A program made the position numbers and the translations under genes. The notes below the pieces were generated by a model, which saw nothing but the letters and a program-made list of their open reading frames with translations, did no database searches and had not been told where the DNA came from. This document shows, piece after piece, positions 7,728-14,572 of a DNA stretch of 64,000 nucleotides. Source of the DNA: Seohaeicola zhoushanensis (GTDB lineage: Bacteria; Pseudomonadota; Alphaproteobacteria; Rhodobacterales; Rhodobacteraceae). The stretch lies in contig NZ_BNCJ01000002.1 of the NCBI RefSeq assembly GCF_014656415.1, forward strand, positions 340,213 through 404,212. Direction: 5' to 3'. The stretch's first letter is position 1. Each line of letters starts with the position of its first letter.

Positions 7728-8987
7728 TCAGCCCACCCTGGCCCCCGCCGGAATCAGGGCCGGCCGGGCGTTCAGCGCCTCGATCGAGAAGCCCGCGATC
7801 GACTTGTATTTCGCCGAATGCGCCGCCAGATCGGCATGGGGGATCACCTCCTCGATATCCTCGAACATCCCCCCGCACAGGTCCTCGACCCGCTGCAGCA
7901 CCCCGTCCGGCCCGCCGCCCTTGCGGTTCGCCCCGGTGATCGCCGTGGTGACCGGCCGCACCTCCGCCTCGTAGGCCGCCAGCGCCGCGGGCCCGATCCC
8001 CTGCGCCAGCAGCTTCGCCCCGATCACCCGCGCGTCGACAATCGCCTGGCTCGCCCCGTTCGACCCGACCGGATACATCGGATGCGCCGCGTCCCCCATC
8101 AGGGTCACCCGGCCATGGCTCCACCGATCCAGCGGGTCGCGGTCGATCATCGGATACTCGAAGATCTCCGCCGCCCCGCCGATCAGCGCCGGCACGTCGA
8201 TCCAGTCGAACCGCCAGTCCGCGAAGTCCGGCAGGATGTCCGCCGCCGCCACCGTCCGGTTCCACTCCTGCCGCCGCCAGCCGCCCGAGCGGTCGAAGCG
8301 TTTCTCGGCGATCCAGTTGATGGTGGCGATGTTGGTCGCCGGGTCGGGTTCGCTGATCGGATAGGCCACCAGCCTCAGCGAGTCGTGCCCGATCATCACC
8401 ATCGCCCCGCCGCCGAAGTAGGCGTCGGCCGGCGTGGTGCCGCGCCAGAGCACCTGACCGTTCCAGATCGGCTCGCCCTCGTCCGGCACCATCTGCGCCC
8501 GGATCGCCGAGCGGATGCCGTCGGCGGCGATCAGCAGGTCACCGTCGATGCGCCGCCCGTCCGCCAGCATCAGCTCGGCGCGGTCCTCGTCCTGCGCGAA
8601 CCCCGCTACCCGCGCGCCGGTCTCGATGCAGGCCGGTCCGGCCCGTTCCAGCAGCGTTTCGTAGAGCATCACCTGCAGCGCGCCGCGATGCACCGAATAC
8701 TGCGGCCAGGCATAGCCGGCCCAGGTGCCGCGCGGCTCCTCCCATATCCGCAGCCCGTGCTTGGTATGAAAGCCGATCTGCCGGGTGCGCACGCCGATGC
8801 GCTCCAGCCCCTCCTTCAGCCCGAGGTCATAGAGCTCGCGCGCGGCGTTGGGCTGGAGGTTGATGCCGACACCCAGCGGCCGGATCTCGGCGGCGCTCTC
8901 GAACAGGCGGAAGGGCACGCCGATCTGGTGCAGCGTCAGGCCCATGGTCAGCCCGGCGATCCCGCCTCCGGCAATCAATACGGTCAT
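7728..8987 (-). CDS. FAD-dependent monooxygenase (PhzS/salicylate hydroxylase-like)
   Basis: A 419-residue group A flavoprotein monooxygenase. The N-terminal dinucleotide fold has GGGIAG (7-12) and the ribose-binding E30. The DG motif AADGIRS is at about 154-160, and the second FAD motif GDAAHPMYPVG is at 298-308. Such enzymes use NAD(P)H and O2 to hydroxylate aromatic substrates; the GDAAHPMYPVGSNGASQ form is typical of the PhzS-like 'flavin-dependent oxidoreductase' subgroup. The substrate is unknown and there is no catabolic operon around it. It is preceded on the same strand by idi with a gap of about 50 bases. Confidence 0.87.
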   Translation of the reverse strand: MTVLIAGGGIAGLTMGLTLHQIGVPFRLFESAAEIRPLGVGINLQPNAARELYDLGLKEGLERIGVRTRQIGFHTKHGLRIWEEPRGTWAGYAWPQYSVHRGALQVMLYETLLERAGPACIETGARVAGFAQDEDRAELMLADGRRIDGDLLIAADGIRSAIRAQMVPDEGEPIWNGQVLWRGTTPADAYFGGGAMVMIGHDSLRLVAYPISEPDPATNIATINWIAEKRFDRSGGWRRQEWNRTVAAADILPDFADWRFDWIDVPALIGGAAEIFEYPMIDRDPLDRWSHGRVTLMGDAAHPMYPVGSNGASQAIVDARVIGAKLLAQGIGPAALAAYEAEVRPVTTAITGANRKGGGPDGVLQRVEDLCGGMFEDIEEVIPHADLAAHSAKYKSIAGFSIEALNARPALIPAGARVG

Positions 8988-9040
8988 GCTAAGTCCTCCC
9001 GAGGGTCACTAGAACCACCCGGATGGGCCGGGCGCAAGCC

Positions 9041-9592
9041 TTAGCCCGCCGCGAAGGTTCCGCCAAAGATCTCGGCGGCGTGGTCGGCGAGGTAGATCCG
9101 CAGCCAGGGGGTGAAGGTCTCGGGCGCGCGGGCCACCTCGTCCCGCAGGGCGGCGAAGCCGGCCCAGCGGGTCTCCATCACCTCGGAGGGGTCCGGATCG
9201 AGCCGCAGCCCCGGCCCAGCCTCGGCGACGAAGACATCGACCAGCTCGTGCTCGACCATGCCGCCGCCGACCTCGGCGCGGTATTCCAGCTGATGGCGGT
9301 GGTCGAGGTCCAGGCCGCGGATCCCCAGCTCCTGGTCGAGCCGGCGGCGGGCGCAGACCTCGGGCGCCTCGTCCCAGTGGGGGTGGGTGCAGCAGGCGTT
9401 GGCCCAGAGGCCGGGCGTATGGTATTTGCCCATCGCCCGGCGCTGCAGCAGCACCTCGCCGTCGCGCAGCACGAAGACCGAGACGGCCATGTGGCGCAGG
9501 CCCCTGGTATGCGCCTCGAGCTTGCCGGTGGGTGTCAGAACGCCGTCGACCCAGGCCGGGATCAGCGCCGAGGCCTCGGCCGGATCGATCAC
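9041..9592 (-). CDS. idi: Isopentenyl-diphosphate delta-isomerase, type I
   Basis: Interconverts isopentenyl and dimethylallyl diphosphate in isoprenoid synthesis. The 183-residue protein carries the type I Idi core: the active-site Cys in WANACCTHPHWDE (C67/C68), a Nudix-type helix RRLDQELGI and the acidic site VEHELVDVF that supplies the catalytic Glu. Its ATG overlaps the cytochrome c2 stop codon (9589-9592), so the two genes are translationally coupled. In phototrophic relatives idi sits in the photosynthesis cluster; none is seen here. Confidence 0.93.
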   Translation of the reverse strand: MIDPAEASALIPAWVDGVLTPTGKLEAHTRGLRHMAVSVFVLRDGEVLLQRRAMGKYHTPGLWANACCTHPHWDEAPEVCARRRLDQELGIRGLDLDHRHQLEYRAEVGGGMVEHELVDVFVAEAGPGLRLDPDPSEVMETRWAGFAALRDEVARAPETFTPWLRIYLADHAAEIFGGTFAAG

Positions 9593-10002
9593 TTCGACCC
9601 GAGGCTCACGAGATAGGCATAGATGTCTTCACCGCCGGACTTCAGCTTGAAGGTCATCTTGGCCTTGGCCTTGGAATTGCCGGTGTGCTCTTTCAGGAAG
9701 CCGGTCGGATCATGGGTATAGGCGGCGAAGGACTCTTCGTCCCAGACCAGCCCGGCCTCGCCGGCGGCAACCAGGTCGGCGCCATAGTTGAAGCCCTCGA
9801 CGCTGCCCGCCTTGCGGCCTGGCGCGCCGAAGAGGTTCGGCCCGGTCTTGCCGCCCTTGACGATGACCTCGCCCGCGTCCGACACGATCTCGTGGCACGA
9901 ACGGCACTTGTTGAATTCCTTCTCGCCCTTGGCGGCGTCGCCTTCGGCGAGGGCGGGCGAGGCAATCAGGGCGGCGATCAGAGTGGCTGCGATACGGTTC
10001 AT
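9589..10002 (-). CDS. cycA: Cytochrome c2 (class I c-type cytochrome)
   Basis: A 137-residue periplasmic electron carrier. A signal peptide ends at about SPALA-E (residue 20), the haem attachment motif CRSCH is at 33-37, and the distal Met ligand lies in KAKAKMTFKL (about M116). Length and the Lys-rich C-terminal half fit cytochrome c2/c550, which links the bc1 complex to oxidases or reaction centres. It is transcribed first and overlaps idi. Confidence 0.9.
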   Translation of the reverse strand: MNRIAATLIAALIASPALAEGDAAKGEKEFNKCRSCHEIVSDAGEVIVKGGKTGPNLFGAPGRKAGSVEGFNYGADLVAAGEAGLVWDEESFAAYTHDPTGFLKEHTGNSKAKAKMTFKLKSGGEDIYAYLVSLGSK

Positions 10003-10063
10003 TCGGGCTTCTCCAACTATGGGGTGCCCCGTTCTAACGAAGGCGGCGCCCCGGTTTCAACGG

Positions 10064-11080
10064 TCAGATTGCCGCGTCGGACCAGCAGGGCAACAGATCG
10101 CCGGGTTCGGGGCGGGCCTGGTGGATGGCGCGGGCGATGGCGCGGGCCAGGCAGAGGCCCGCCGCATGACCGATCAGCGCCAGCGCCCGTTCGCCGCCAT
10201 CCTCCAGCGGGCGTGCGCCGGTAGACAGCGCAAAGACCAGGTCGCCGTCGCCCGGCGTATGGGCGGGCACCACGGCGCGGGCGATGCCGTCATGGGCCGC
10301 AGTGGCGAGGCGCTGGCATTGCGCCTTGGTCAGCGCGGCGTCGGTGGCGACGATGGCGATGGTGGTATTGGCGCGCTCGTTCGACTGGTTGCGCATCGCC
10401 TGCATCTTGCGGCTTTCGGTTTCGCGTCCCAGCCCGCCGCGCGGGTCGGGGCCAAGGCCGCCGAATTCGCCGTCGATCTCGAAGGGGGCGGCCCAGAAGT
10501 GGCGGTCGCCCGGCGTCGTGACCGCGCCGACCGGGTTGGCGGCGACCAGCGCGCCGACTGTGATGCCGTTCTCGAGCACCAGCGAGGCCGAGCCAAGTCC
10601 GCCCTTGAGCATCGCGCTGAGTGCGCCGGTACCTGCGCCGGCGGTACCGATGTCGAAGTCTTCGCCCGCCGCCTCGAAGGCGGCGCGGCCAAGCGCGCGA
10701 TAGGGGTTCTCGGCCCAGTCCTTCCGTCCGCCGTTCAGCAGGTCGAAGATGATGGCGCCCGGCACCAGCGGGATCACCGCCGGGCCGATGCGGAAGCCGC
10801 GCCCGCGCGCGCGCAGCCCGTCGACCACGCCCGAGCAGGCGTCGAGCCCATAGGCCGAGCCGCCCGAGAGCACCAGCGCATCGACCGCCGCCACCGACTT
10901 GTCGGGGGCCAGCAGGTCGGTCTCGCGGCTGCCGGGCGCGCCGCCCATCACATGGACCGAAGCGGTGAAGGGCGCGTCTGCCGTAAGCACGGTGACGCCG
11001 GATTTCAGCGTCGCATTCGAGGCATTGCCGACCTTCAGGCCGGCGACGTCGGTTATCAGATTGCGCTCGCCCGGTTTCAT
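10064..11080 (-). CDS. P1 family (DmpA-like) peptidase
   Basis: A 338-residue P1/S58 family protein of the kind that self-cleaves to an N-terminal-nucleophile aminopeptidase. The N-terminus NLITDVAGLKVGNAS and the segment VLSGGSAYGLDACSG are family hallmarks. The processing site is expected in GGLGSAS (about 160-166), just before the new N-terminal Ser. I chose the ATG at 11080 because the open frame further upstream runs through a CCCCCGGAGATATTT repeat element and a hairpin, which are intergenic DNA; the family N-terminus starts at this Met. It follows the SDR gene on the same strand, separated by that repeat. Confidence 0.87.
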   Translation of the reverse strand: MKPGERNLITDVAGLKVGNASNATLKSGVTVLTADAPFTASVHVMGGAPGSRETDLLAPDKSVAAVDALVLSGGSAYGLDACSGVVDGLRARGRGFRIGPAVIPLVPGAIIFDLLNGGRKDWAENPYRALGRAAFEAAGEDFDIGTAGAGTGALSAMLKGGLGSASLVLENGITVGALVAANPVGAVTTPGDRHFWAAPFEIDGEFGGLGPDPRGGLGRETESRKMQAMRNQSNERANTTIAIVATDAALTKAQCQRLATAAHDGIARAVVPAHTPGDGDLVFALSTGARPLEDGGERALALIGHAAGLCLARAIARAIHQARPEPGDLLPCWSDAAI

Positions 11081-11089
11081 CCCCTTGCC

Positions 11090-11155
11090 CTTCTTCTCTT
11101 TCCAAATATCTCCGGGGGTCGCCATTGTCTCGCCATTGGTCCGAGAGACAATGGC
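11090..11155 (-). repeat. CCCCCGGAG-RTATTT dispersed element, copy A, with adjoining hairpin
   Basis: On the minus strand there is a perfect 11-bp inverted repeat, GCCATTGTCTC (11145-11155) and GAGACAATGGC (11121-11131), with a 13-nt loop. It is followed by CCCCCGGAGATATTTGG and AAGAGAAG. The CCCCCGGAG...GAAGAGAAG tail recurs at 38.7, 47.2 and 59.8 kb; the hairpin in front differs here. The element lies between the SDR stop and the peptidase start and may act as a terminator or attenuator between them. Confidence 0.75.
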
Positions 11156-11195
11156 GGCGGTAGTGCCCCGGTCCGCCGTCACCACAGACGCGCCG

Positions 11196-11942
11196 TCAGA
11201 TGCAGCGCCCGCCGTCGACTTCCATCGCCACGCCGGTGACCATGCCGGCCTCATCCGAGCAGAGGAAGCAGGCGGCATTGCCCATGTCCTCGGGGGTCGA
11301 GAAGCGGCCGATCGGAATGGTCGAGAGGAACTTGGCGCGCATCTCGGGGGTGTCCTCGCCCATGAAGGACTTGAGCAGAGGCGTCTCGCCGGCCACCGGG
11401 CAGATCGCGTTGACACGGATGCCGGCAGGGGCGAGTTCCACGGCCATGGTCTTGGTCGCGGTGATCATCCAGCCCTTCGAGGCATTGTACCAATTCAGCT
11501 TCGGACGTGGCGAGAGGCCGGCAGTCGAGGCGACGTTGAGGATGGCCCCGGTCGTGCGGCCTTTCATGTGGCCGACCAACGCGCGAGCGGTCAGGTAGAC
11601 CGATTTCATGTTGACCGCATAGACCCGGTCGAAATCGGCCTCGCTCACCTCTTCCAGCAGGCTGGGCAGGTGGGTGACGCCCGCGTTGTTTACAAGGATG
11701 TCGACCTGGCCGAAGGCGGCGAGCGCCGCGCGGGTCATTTCATCGACCGAGGCGCCGCTGGCGACGTCCACGGTTTGCGCCAGGGTCATGTCGCCAAGCT
11801 CGCGCGCAAGGCCCGCCGCCGCGTCGCCGTTGATGTCGGCGATCATCACGCGCGCGCCCTCGGCCGCGAATTTCCTGACGATGCCCGCGCCGAAGCCCGA
11901 TGCGCCGCCGGTCACGATGGCGGTCTTGCCTTCCAGTCTCAT
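11196..11942 (-). CDS. SDR family oxidoreductase (3-oxoacyl/glucose dehydrogenase-like)
   Basis: A 248-residue classical short-chain dehydrogenase. The cofactor motif TGGASGFG is at 11-18, NNAG at 85-88, the catalytic Ser in NVASTAG (S139) and the YxxxK pair Y152/K156. An acidic residue after the second strand (ADIN) favours NAD(H). The C-terminal GxxxxVDGG form is typical of many sugar-alcohol and acyl-chain dehydrogenases, so the substrate stays open. arfB is upstream on the same strand; the P1 peptidase is downstream. Confidence 0.85.
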   Translation of the reverse strand: MRLEGKTAIVTGGASGFGAGIVRKFAAEGARVMIADINGDAAAGLARELGDMTLAQTVDVASGASVDEMTRAALAAFGQVDILVNNAGVTHLPSLLEEVSEADFDRVYAVNMKSVYLTARALVGHMKGRTTGAILNVASTAGLSPRPKLNWYNASKGWMITATKTMAVELAPAGIRVNAICPVAGETPLLKSFMGEDTPEMRAKFLSTIPIGRFSTPEDMGNAACFLCSDEAGMVTGVAMEVDGGRCI

Positions 11943-11969
11943 GCTGTCCTCCGAAGTGTTCGCCCATTC

Positions 11970-12389
11970 CTAGGGGTCGCGGACCCTGCTGCGCAAGGCC
12001 TTGATCTCGCCGCGCTGCGTCTTGGCGTCGAGGCGGCGGCGGATCGAGCCCTTGGTTGGCTTGGTGGCGATGCGCTTCTTCGGGGCGATCAGCGCGCGTG
12101 CGATGAGTTCGGCCAGCCGCTCGCGGGCGATGTCGCGGTTCTGGGCCTGGCTGCGGGTGGTGTCGACCTGGATCACCAGCGCGCCGTCCTGGGTCCAGCG
12201 CCGCCCCGCCAGCCGTTTCAGCCGGGCCTTGACGGCAGGGGTCAGGCTGGGCGACCGCTCGGCCTCGAAGCGGAGTTCGACGGCGGTCGAGACCTTGTTG
12301 ACGTTCTGCCCGCCCGGCCCGGAGGCGCGCATGAAGCTTTCGGTCAGTTCCCAGTCCTGGATGGCGACGGTGTCGGATACGTGCAGCAT
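11970..12389 (-). CDS. arfB: Ribosome-rescue peptidyl-tRNA hydrolase ArfB (YaeJ)
   Basis: A 139-residue release-factor-like protein that frees stalled ribosomes lacking a stop codon. It has the catalytic GGQ (26-28) in SGPGGQNVNKV and a basic C-terminal tail (KKRIATKPTKGSIRRRLDAK) that enters the empty mRNA channel, which distinguishes ArfB from codon-dependent release factors. The SDR gene follows after about 28 bases. Upstream is the terminator of the small unit at 12.4-12.6 kb. Confidence 0.93.
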   Translation of the reverse strand: MLHVSDTVAIQDWELTESFMRASGPGGQNVNKVSTAVELRFEAERSPSLTPAVKARLKRLAGRRWTQDGALVIQVDTTRSQAQNRDIARERLAELIARALIAPKKRIATKPTKGSIRRRLDAKTQRGEIKALRSRVRDP

Positions 12390-12422
12390 GGGGTGATTGT
12401 AGTCTGCGTCGGGGCAATCAAA

Positions 12423-12452
12423 AAGGGCCGCCCGAGTGGTCGGACGGCCCTT
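12423..12452 (-). terminator. Rho-independent terminator of the small unit upstream of arfB
   Basis: On the minus strand AAGGGCCGTCCGA and TCGGGCGGCCCTT pair (12 of 13 positions) around a 4-nt loop and run into TTTTTGA. It ends transcription entering from about 12.6 kb, before the arfB start at 12389. Confidence 0.85.
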
Positions 12453-12458
12453 ATCGAA

Positions 12459-12488
12459 AGTTCTTAGGAGGAAGGTCGGTTAGACCTA
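12459..12488 (-). ncRNA. UCCUCC-containing stem-loop segment (possible anti-Shine-Dalgarno sRNA element)
   Basis: On the minus strand the segment reads TTTAGGTC, TAACC, GACC, then CTTCCTCCTAAG. AGGTC can pair with GACCT (or TTAGG with CCTAA), leaving the C-rich TTCCTCC motif in or beside a loop. It sits between the micro-ORF and the terminator. Rhodobacter CcsR-type stress RNAs have CCUCCUCCC loops behind a small ORF; this element is only reminiscent, with one motif instead of a tandem set. Confidence 0.35.
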
Positions 12489-12528
12489 AAGCTGGTCAGC
12501 TCGGGCGGCGGCGCCGCCAAGGGTTGCC

Positions 12529-12585
12529 TCAGGAGGCCGTCTCCCGAACTGTTCCGACGCCTTGCTCCAATACCTTTCTCGACAC
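12529..12585 (-). CDS. Micro-ORF (18 codons) with an extended Shine-Dalgarno
   Basis: GTG-started peptide MSRKVLEQGVGTVRETAS followed by TGA. The 15-base stretch AAAAGGAGGTGATCC ends one base before the start codon; AGGAGG is 7 bases from GTG, the ideal spacing, and the stretch is complementary to nearly the entire 16S rRNA 3' tail. A ribosome-binding site this strong in front of a tiny frame, followed by a UCCUCC segment and a terminator, argues for a real translated or regulatory unit. The peptide family is not recognised. A longer 83-codon frame on the same strand and in another phase (12486-12737) lacks such support. Confidence 0.4.
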   Translation of the reverse strand: MSRKVLEQGVGTVRETAS

Positions 12586-12976
12586 TGGATCACCTCCTTT
12601 TCTGTTGTTGCCACTAACTGCGATGGTCGCATGTTTCCGTTAACGGTCAATTGATTTTTCGGAAGGCGGGGGCAAAGGGCTCCAGCGTTGCCGAGATGCT
12701 GCACAAAAACTGTGCAATTTAACGCTACGGAAACCAAACTGGCCCGGATTGGCCGTTTCGGAGGCCAGAAGTGCGGCCGGAGGGCGAAAAGGAATCACCA
12801 CAAAGAGGGACGGAACCGAGGGGGCCCACTATCCGTTGTGCCTCTTGGGGTCAGTGTTCGCGTCGGGCTTCCGGGCAGGGGATTTTGTCAAAAGCCGTCC
12901 GAAGAGGCAATTTCAGGAATAATCCACAGGCCCCGCGGGCGGTTTCGCCCCGGCGTGCTGCGCCTGGGCGAGGGTG

Positions 12977-13600
12977 TCAGGCGGTCTCGGGCCGCAGGCG
13001 CTGCACGATGATCCTGAACGGGACCAGCGCAACCATAGCGAGGCTCAGCTTGACCAGCCAGTCGGCGGTGGCGAGCGAAACCCAGAGCGGCACCACCGGG
13101 CCAAGGCCCATGAGAGGCAGTGCCTCGTTGGCCCAGGAGACGTCGTTGCCCTGCTCCATCCAGGTCAGCTGGCTGGCGAAGGCGATCGAGAAGAACAGCG
13201 CGGTATCCAGCGAGGCGCCCACCAGGGTCGAGGCCAGCGGCGCGCGCCACCAGCGGCTCTCGCGTAGGGCCGAGAAGATCGCCACGTCCATCATCTGGGC
13301 GACGAGGAAGGCGGTGCCCGAGCCGATGGCGATGCGCAGCGTCACTAGCGGGCCGAACTCGCCGACAATCTGGGTGCCGATCAGCGAGCAGACCACGCCG
13401 ACGGCAAAGCCGGCGGCCACCACGCGGCGCGCGGGTCCGGCGCCGTAGAGGCGGTTCATCAGGTCGGTGACCAGGAAGGCGAAGGGGTAGGTGAAGGCGC
13501 CCCAGGTCAGCCATTGGCCGAAGAGGAACTGGACGAGGATATTCGAGGCCACCACGATGGCGGCCATGGCAAGGATGCCGGGAAGATAAGCGCGGTTCAT
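12977..13600 (-). CDS. Queuosine precursor transporter-like membrane protein (VUT/YhhQ family)
   Basis: A 207-residue integral membrane protein with about six hydrophobic segments. The family pattern is clear: LVQFLFGQWLTWGAFTYPF, then LVTDLMNRLYG near the N-terminus, and the central IAIGSGTAFLVAQMMDV and SLDTALFF segments. YhhQ-family proteins import the queuosine precursor preQ0/preQ1 for tRNA modification. No queuosine genes or riboswitch-like leader were recognised nearby, so the substrate rests on family membership. Confidence 0.85.
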   Translation of the reverse strand: MNRAYLPGILAMAAIVVASNILVQFLFGQWLTWGAFTYPFAFLVTDLMNRLYGAGPARRVVAAGFAVGVVCSLIGTQIVGEFGPLVTLRIAIGSGTAFLVAQMMDVAIFSALRESRWWRAPLASTLVGASLDTALFFSIAFASQLTWMEQGNDVSWANEALPLMGLGPVVPLWVSLATADWLVKLSLAMVALVPFRIIVQRLRPETA

Positions 13601-13696
13601 GTCTGATGCCCGTTTTTGACAAGGTTGCGGCGACTTGGCCTGCCGGTGCGGCGGGCGACAAGGCGTCTAGACCTTCGCGGGCTTGCGCGCAAGGGC

Positions 13697-14572
13697 TCAG
13701 TCGGCGCGCAGCACGCCCATGCATTGCTTGGGCAGGTCGGCCATCACGTATTCGCGGCGCGGCTTGGGCTTGGGTGCGTTGGGGTCGCGCTTTTTCGGCG
13801 GCGGCGGGTTCAGGATGTCGTTCACCCACTGCTGGGCGTCATCGCAGCCATCCCCGGCGGGTGGCGGATCCTGATCGACGCAGCCGCGCATCCCGCGCGG
13901 GCAGGCGAGGCGGACGTGGAAGTGATAGTTGTGCTTCCACCAGGGCCGGATCTTGCGCAGCCAGCTGCGGTCGCCTCTTTCGTCGTTGCACATCTGCAGC
14001 TTGATCCCGGCCGAGACGAAGATCCGCGCGACGCGCGGGTCCGAGGCGGCAGCCTTGAGGATCTGGTGGTGCGCCCGGCTCCAGTTGCCGTTGGTGAAGG
14101 CTTCCTTGTTGCGGGTCACGTCGATCGGCGAGACCGCTTCGCGTTCCTTCCGGGTCAGGTTGATGCGCGAGGCCGGCAGCATCCAGATGTCGGCGTCGAG
14201 TCCGAGCTGGTGACTGGCATGCCCCGAGACCATCGGCCCGCCGCGCGGCTGGCTGATGTCGCCGATATACAGCCCCTGCCACCCCGGCTGTTGCGCGGCA
14301 AAGCCGCTGAGATCCTGGATGAAGGAGACCATCTCGGGGCTGCCCCAGTTGCGGTTGCGGGAAAGCCGCATCGCCTGCCAGGTCGGTCCGGTTTCCGGCA
14401 GTTCCACCGCGCCGGCCATGCAGCCCTTGGAATAGCTGCCATAGGCCGCGGATTTCTGCCGCGACGGTGTCGTCTTGGCTCCGAAAAGCTGCTTGGCGAG
14501 CGGTTCCGCCTGCACCGGCAGGGCCAGCGCGAGGGTGGTCAGCAGGCAGGCGGCCATTCGGGCAAGTTTCAT
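13697..14572 (-). CDS. mepA: Penicillin-insensitive murein endopeptidase MepA
   Basis: A 291-residue periplasmic zinc peptidase that cuts D-Ala-mDAP cross-links in peptidoglycan. A signal peptide ends near LPVQA-E (about residue 22). The metal-binding region GHASHQLGLDADIW (about 117-130) and the later NYHFHVRLACP match the LAS-type site of MepA, and several Cys pairs fit a periplasmic location. I take the Met at 14572, whose ATG overlaps the stop of the upstream transporter (ATGA), rather than the much longer open frame that runs through that transporter in another phase. Confidence 0.92.
   Translation of the reverse strand: MKLARMAACLLTTLALALPVQAEPLAKQLFGAKTTPSRQKSAAYGSYSKGCMAGAVELPETGPTWQAMRLSRNRNWGSPEMVSFIQDLSGFAAQQPGWQGLYIGDISQPRGGPMVSGHASHQLGLDADIWMLPASRINLTRKEREAVSPIDVTRNKEAFTNGNWSRAHHQILKAAASDPRVARIFVSAGIKLQMCNDERGDRSWLRKIRPWWKHNYHFHVRLACPRGMRGCVDQDPPPAGDGCDDAQQWVNDILNPPPPKKRDPNAPKPKPRREYVMADLPKQCMGVLRAD

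Larger units (their letters stand above)
12390..12976. other. Mostly non-coding interval between arfB and the queuosine-type transporter
   Basis: Nearly 590 bases. The left half holds a small minus-strand unit (micro-ORF, UCCUCC segment, terminator). At 12700-12716 is an inverted repeat TGCACA-aaaac-TGTGCA that could be an operator. The right half (about 12740-12976) shows no gene; on its minus strand a TTGACA box is visible near 12886-12891 without a convincing -10. A non-coding RNA here is possible but not demonstrated. Confidence 0.5.

Noticed and set aside
7374-9044. 556-codon plus-strand frame
   Set aside because: Mostly antisense to the flavin monooxygenase and of Arg/Pro/His-rich composition; also crosses a repeat element.
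9589-10002. Photosynthesis gene cluster suggested by cytochrome c2 and idi
   Set aside because: No puf, puh, bch or crt genes are present; both genes also occur in non-phototrophs.
10064-11416. 450-codon version of the P1 peptidase
   Set aside because: The extra N-terminal part translates a repeat element, a hairpin and the end of the SDR gene; the family N-terminus is at 11080.
12580-12605. Plus-strand match to the 3' end of 16S rRNA (GGATCACCTCCTTTTCT)
   Set aside because: Only the tail matches and no upstream 16S sequence is present; on the minus strand it is an extended Shine-Dalgarno for the micro-ORF.
12486-12737. 83-codon minus-strand frame in the arfB upstream gap
   Set aside because: No ribosome-binding site, no family features, and it is in a different phase from the strongly supported micro-ORF.
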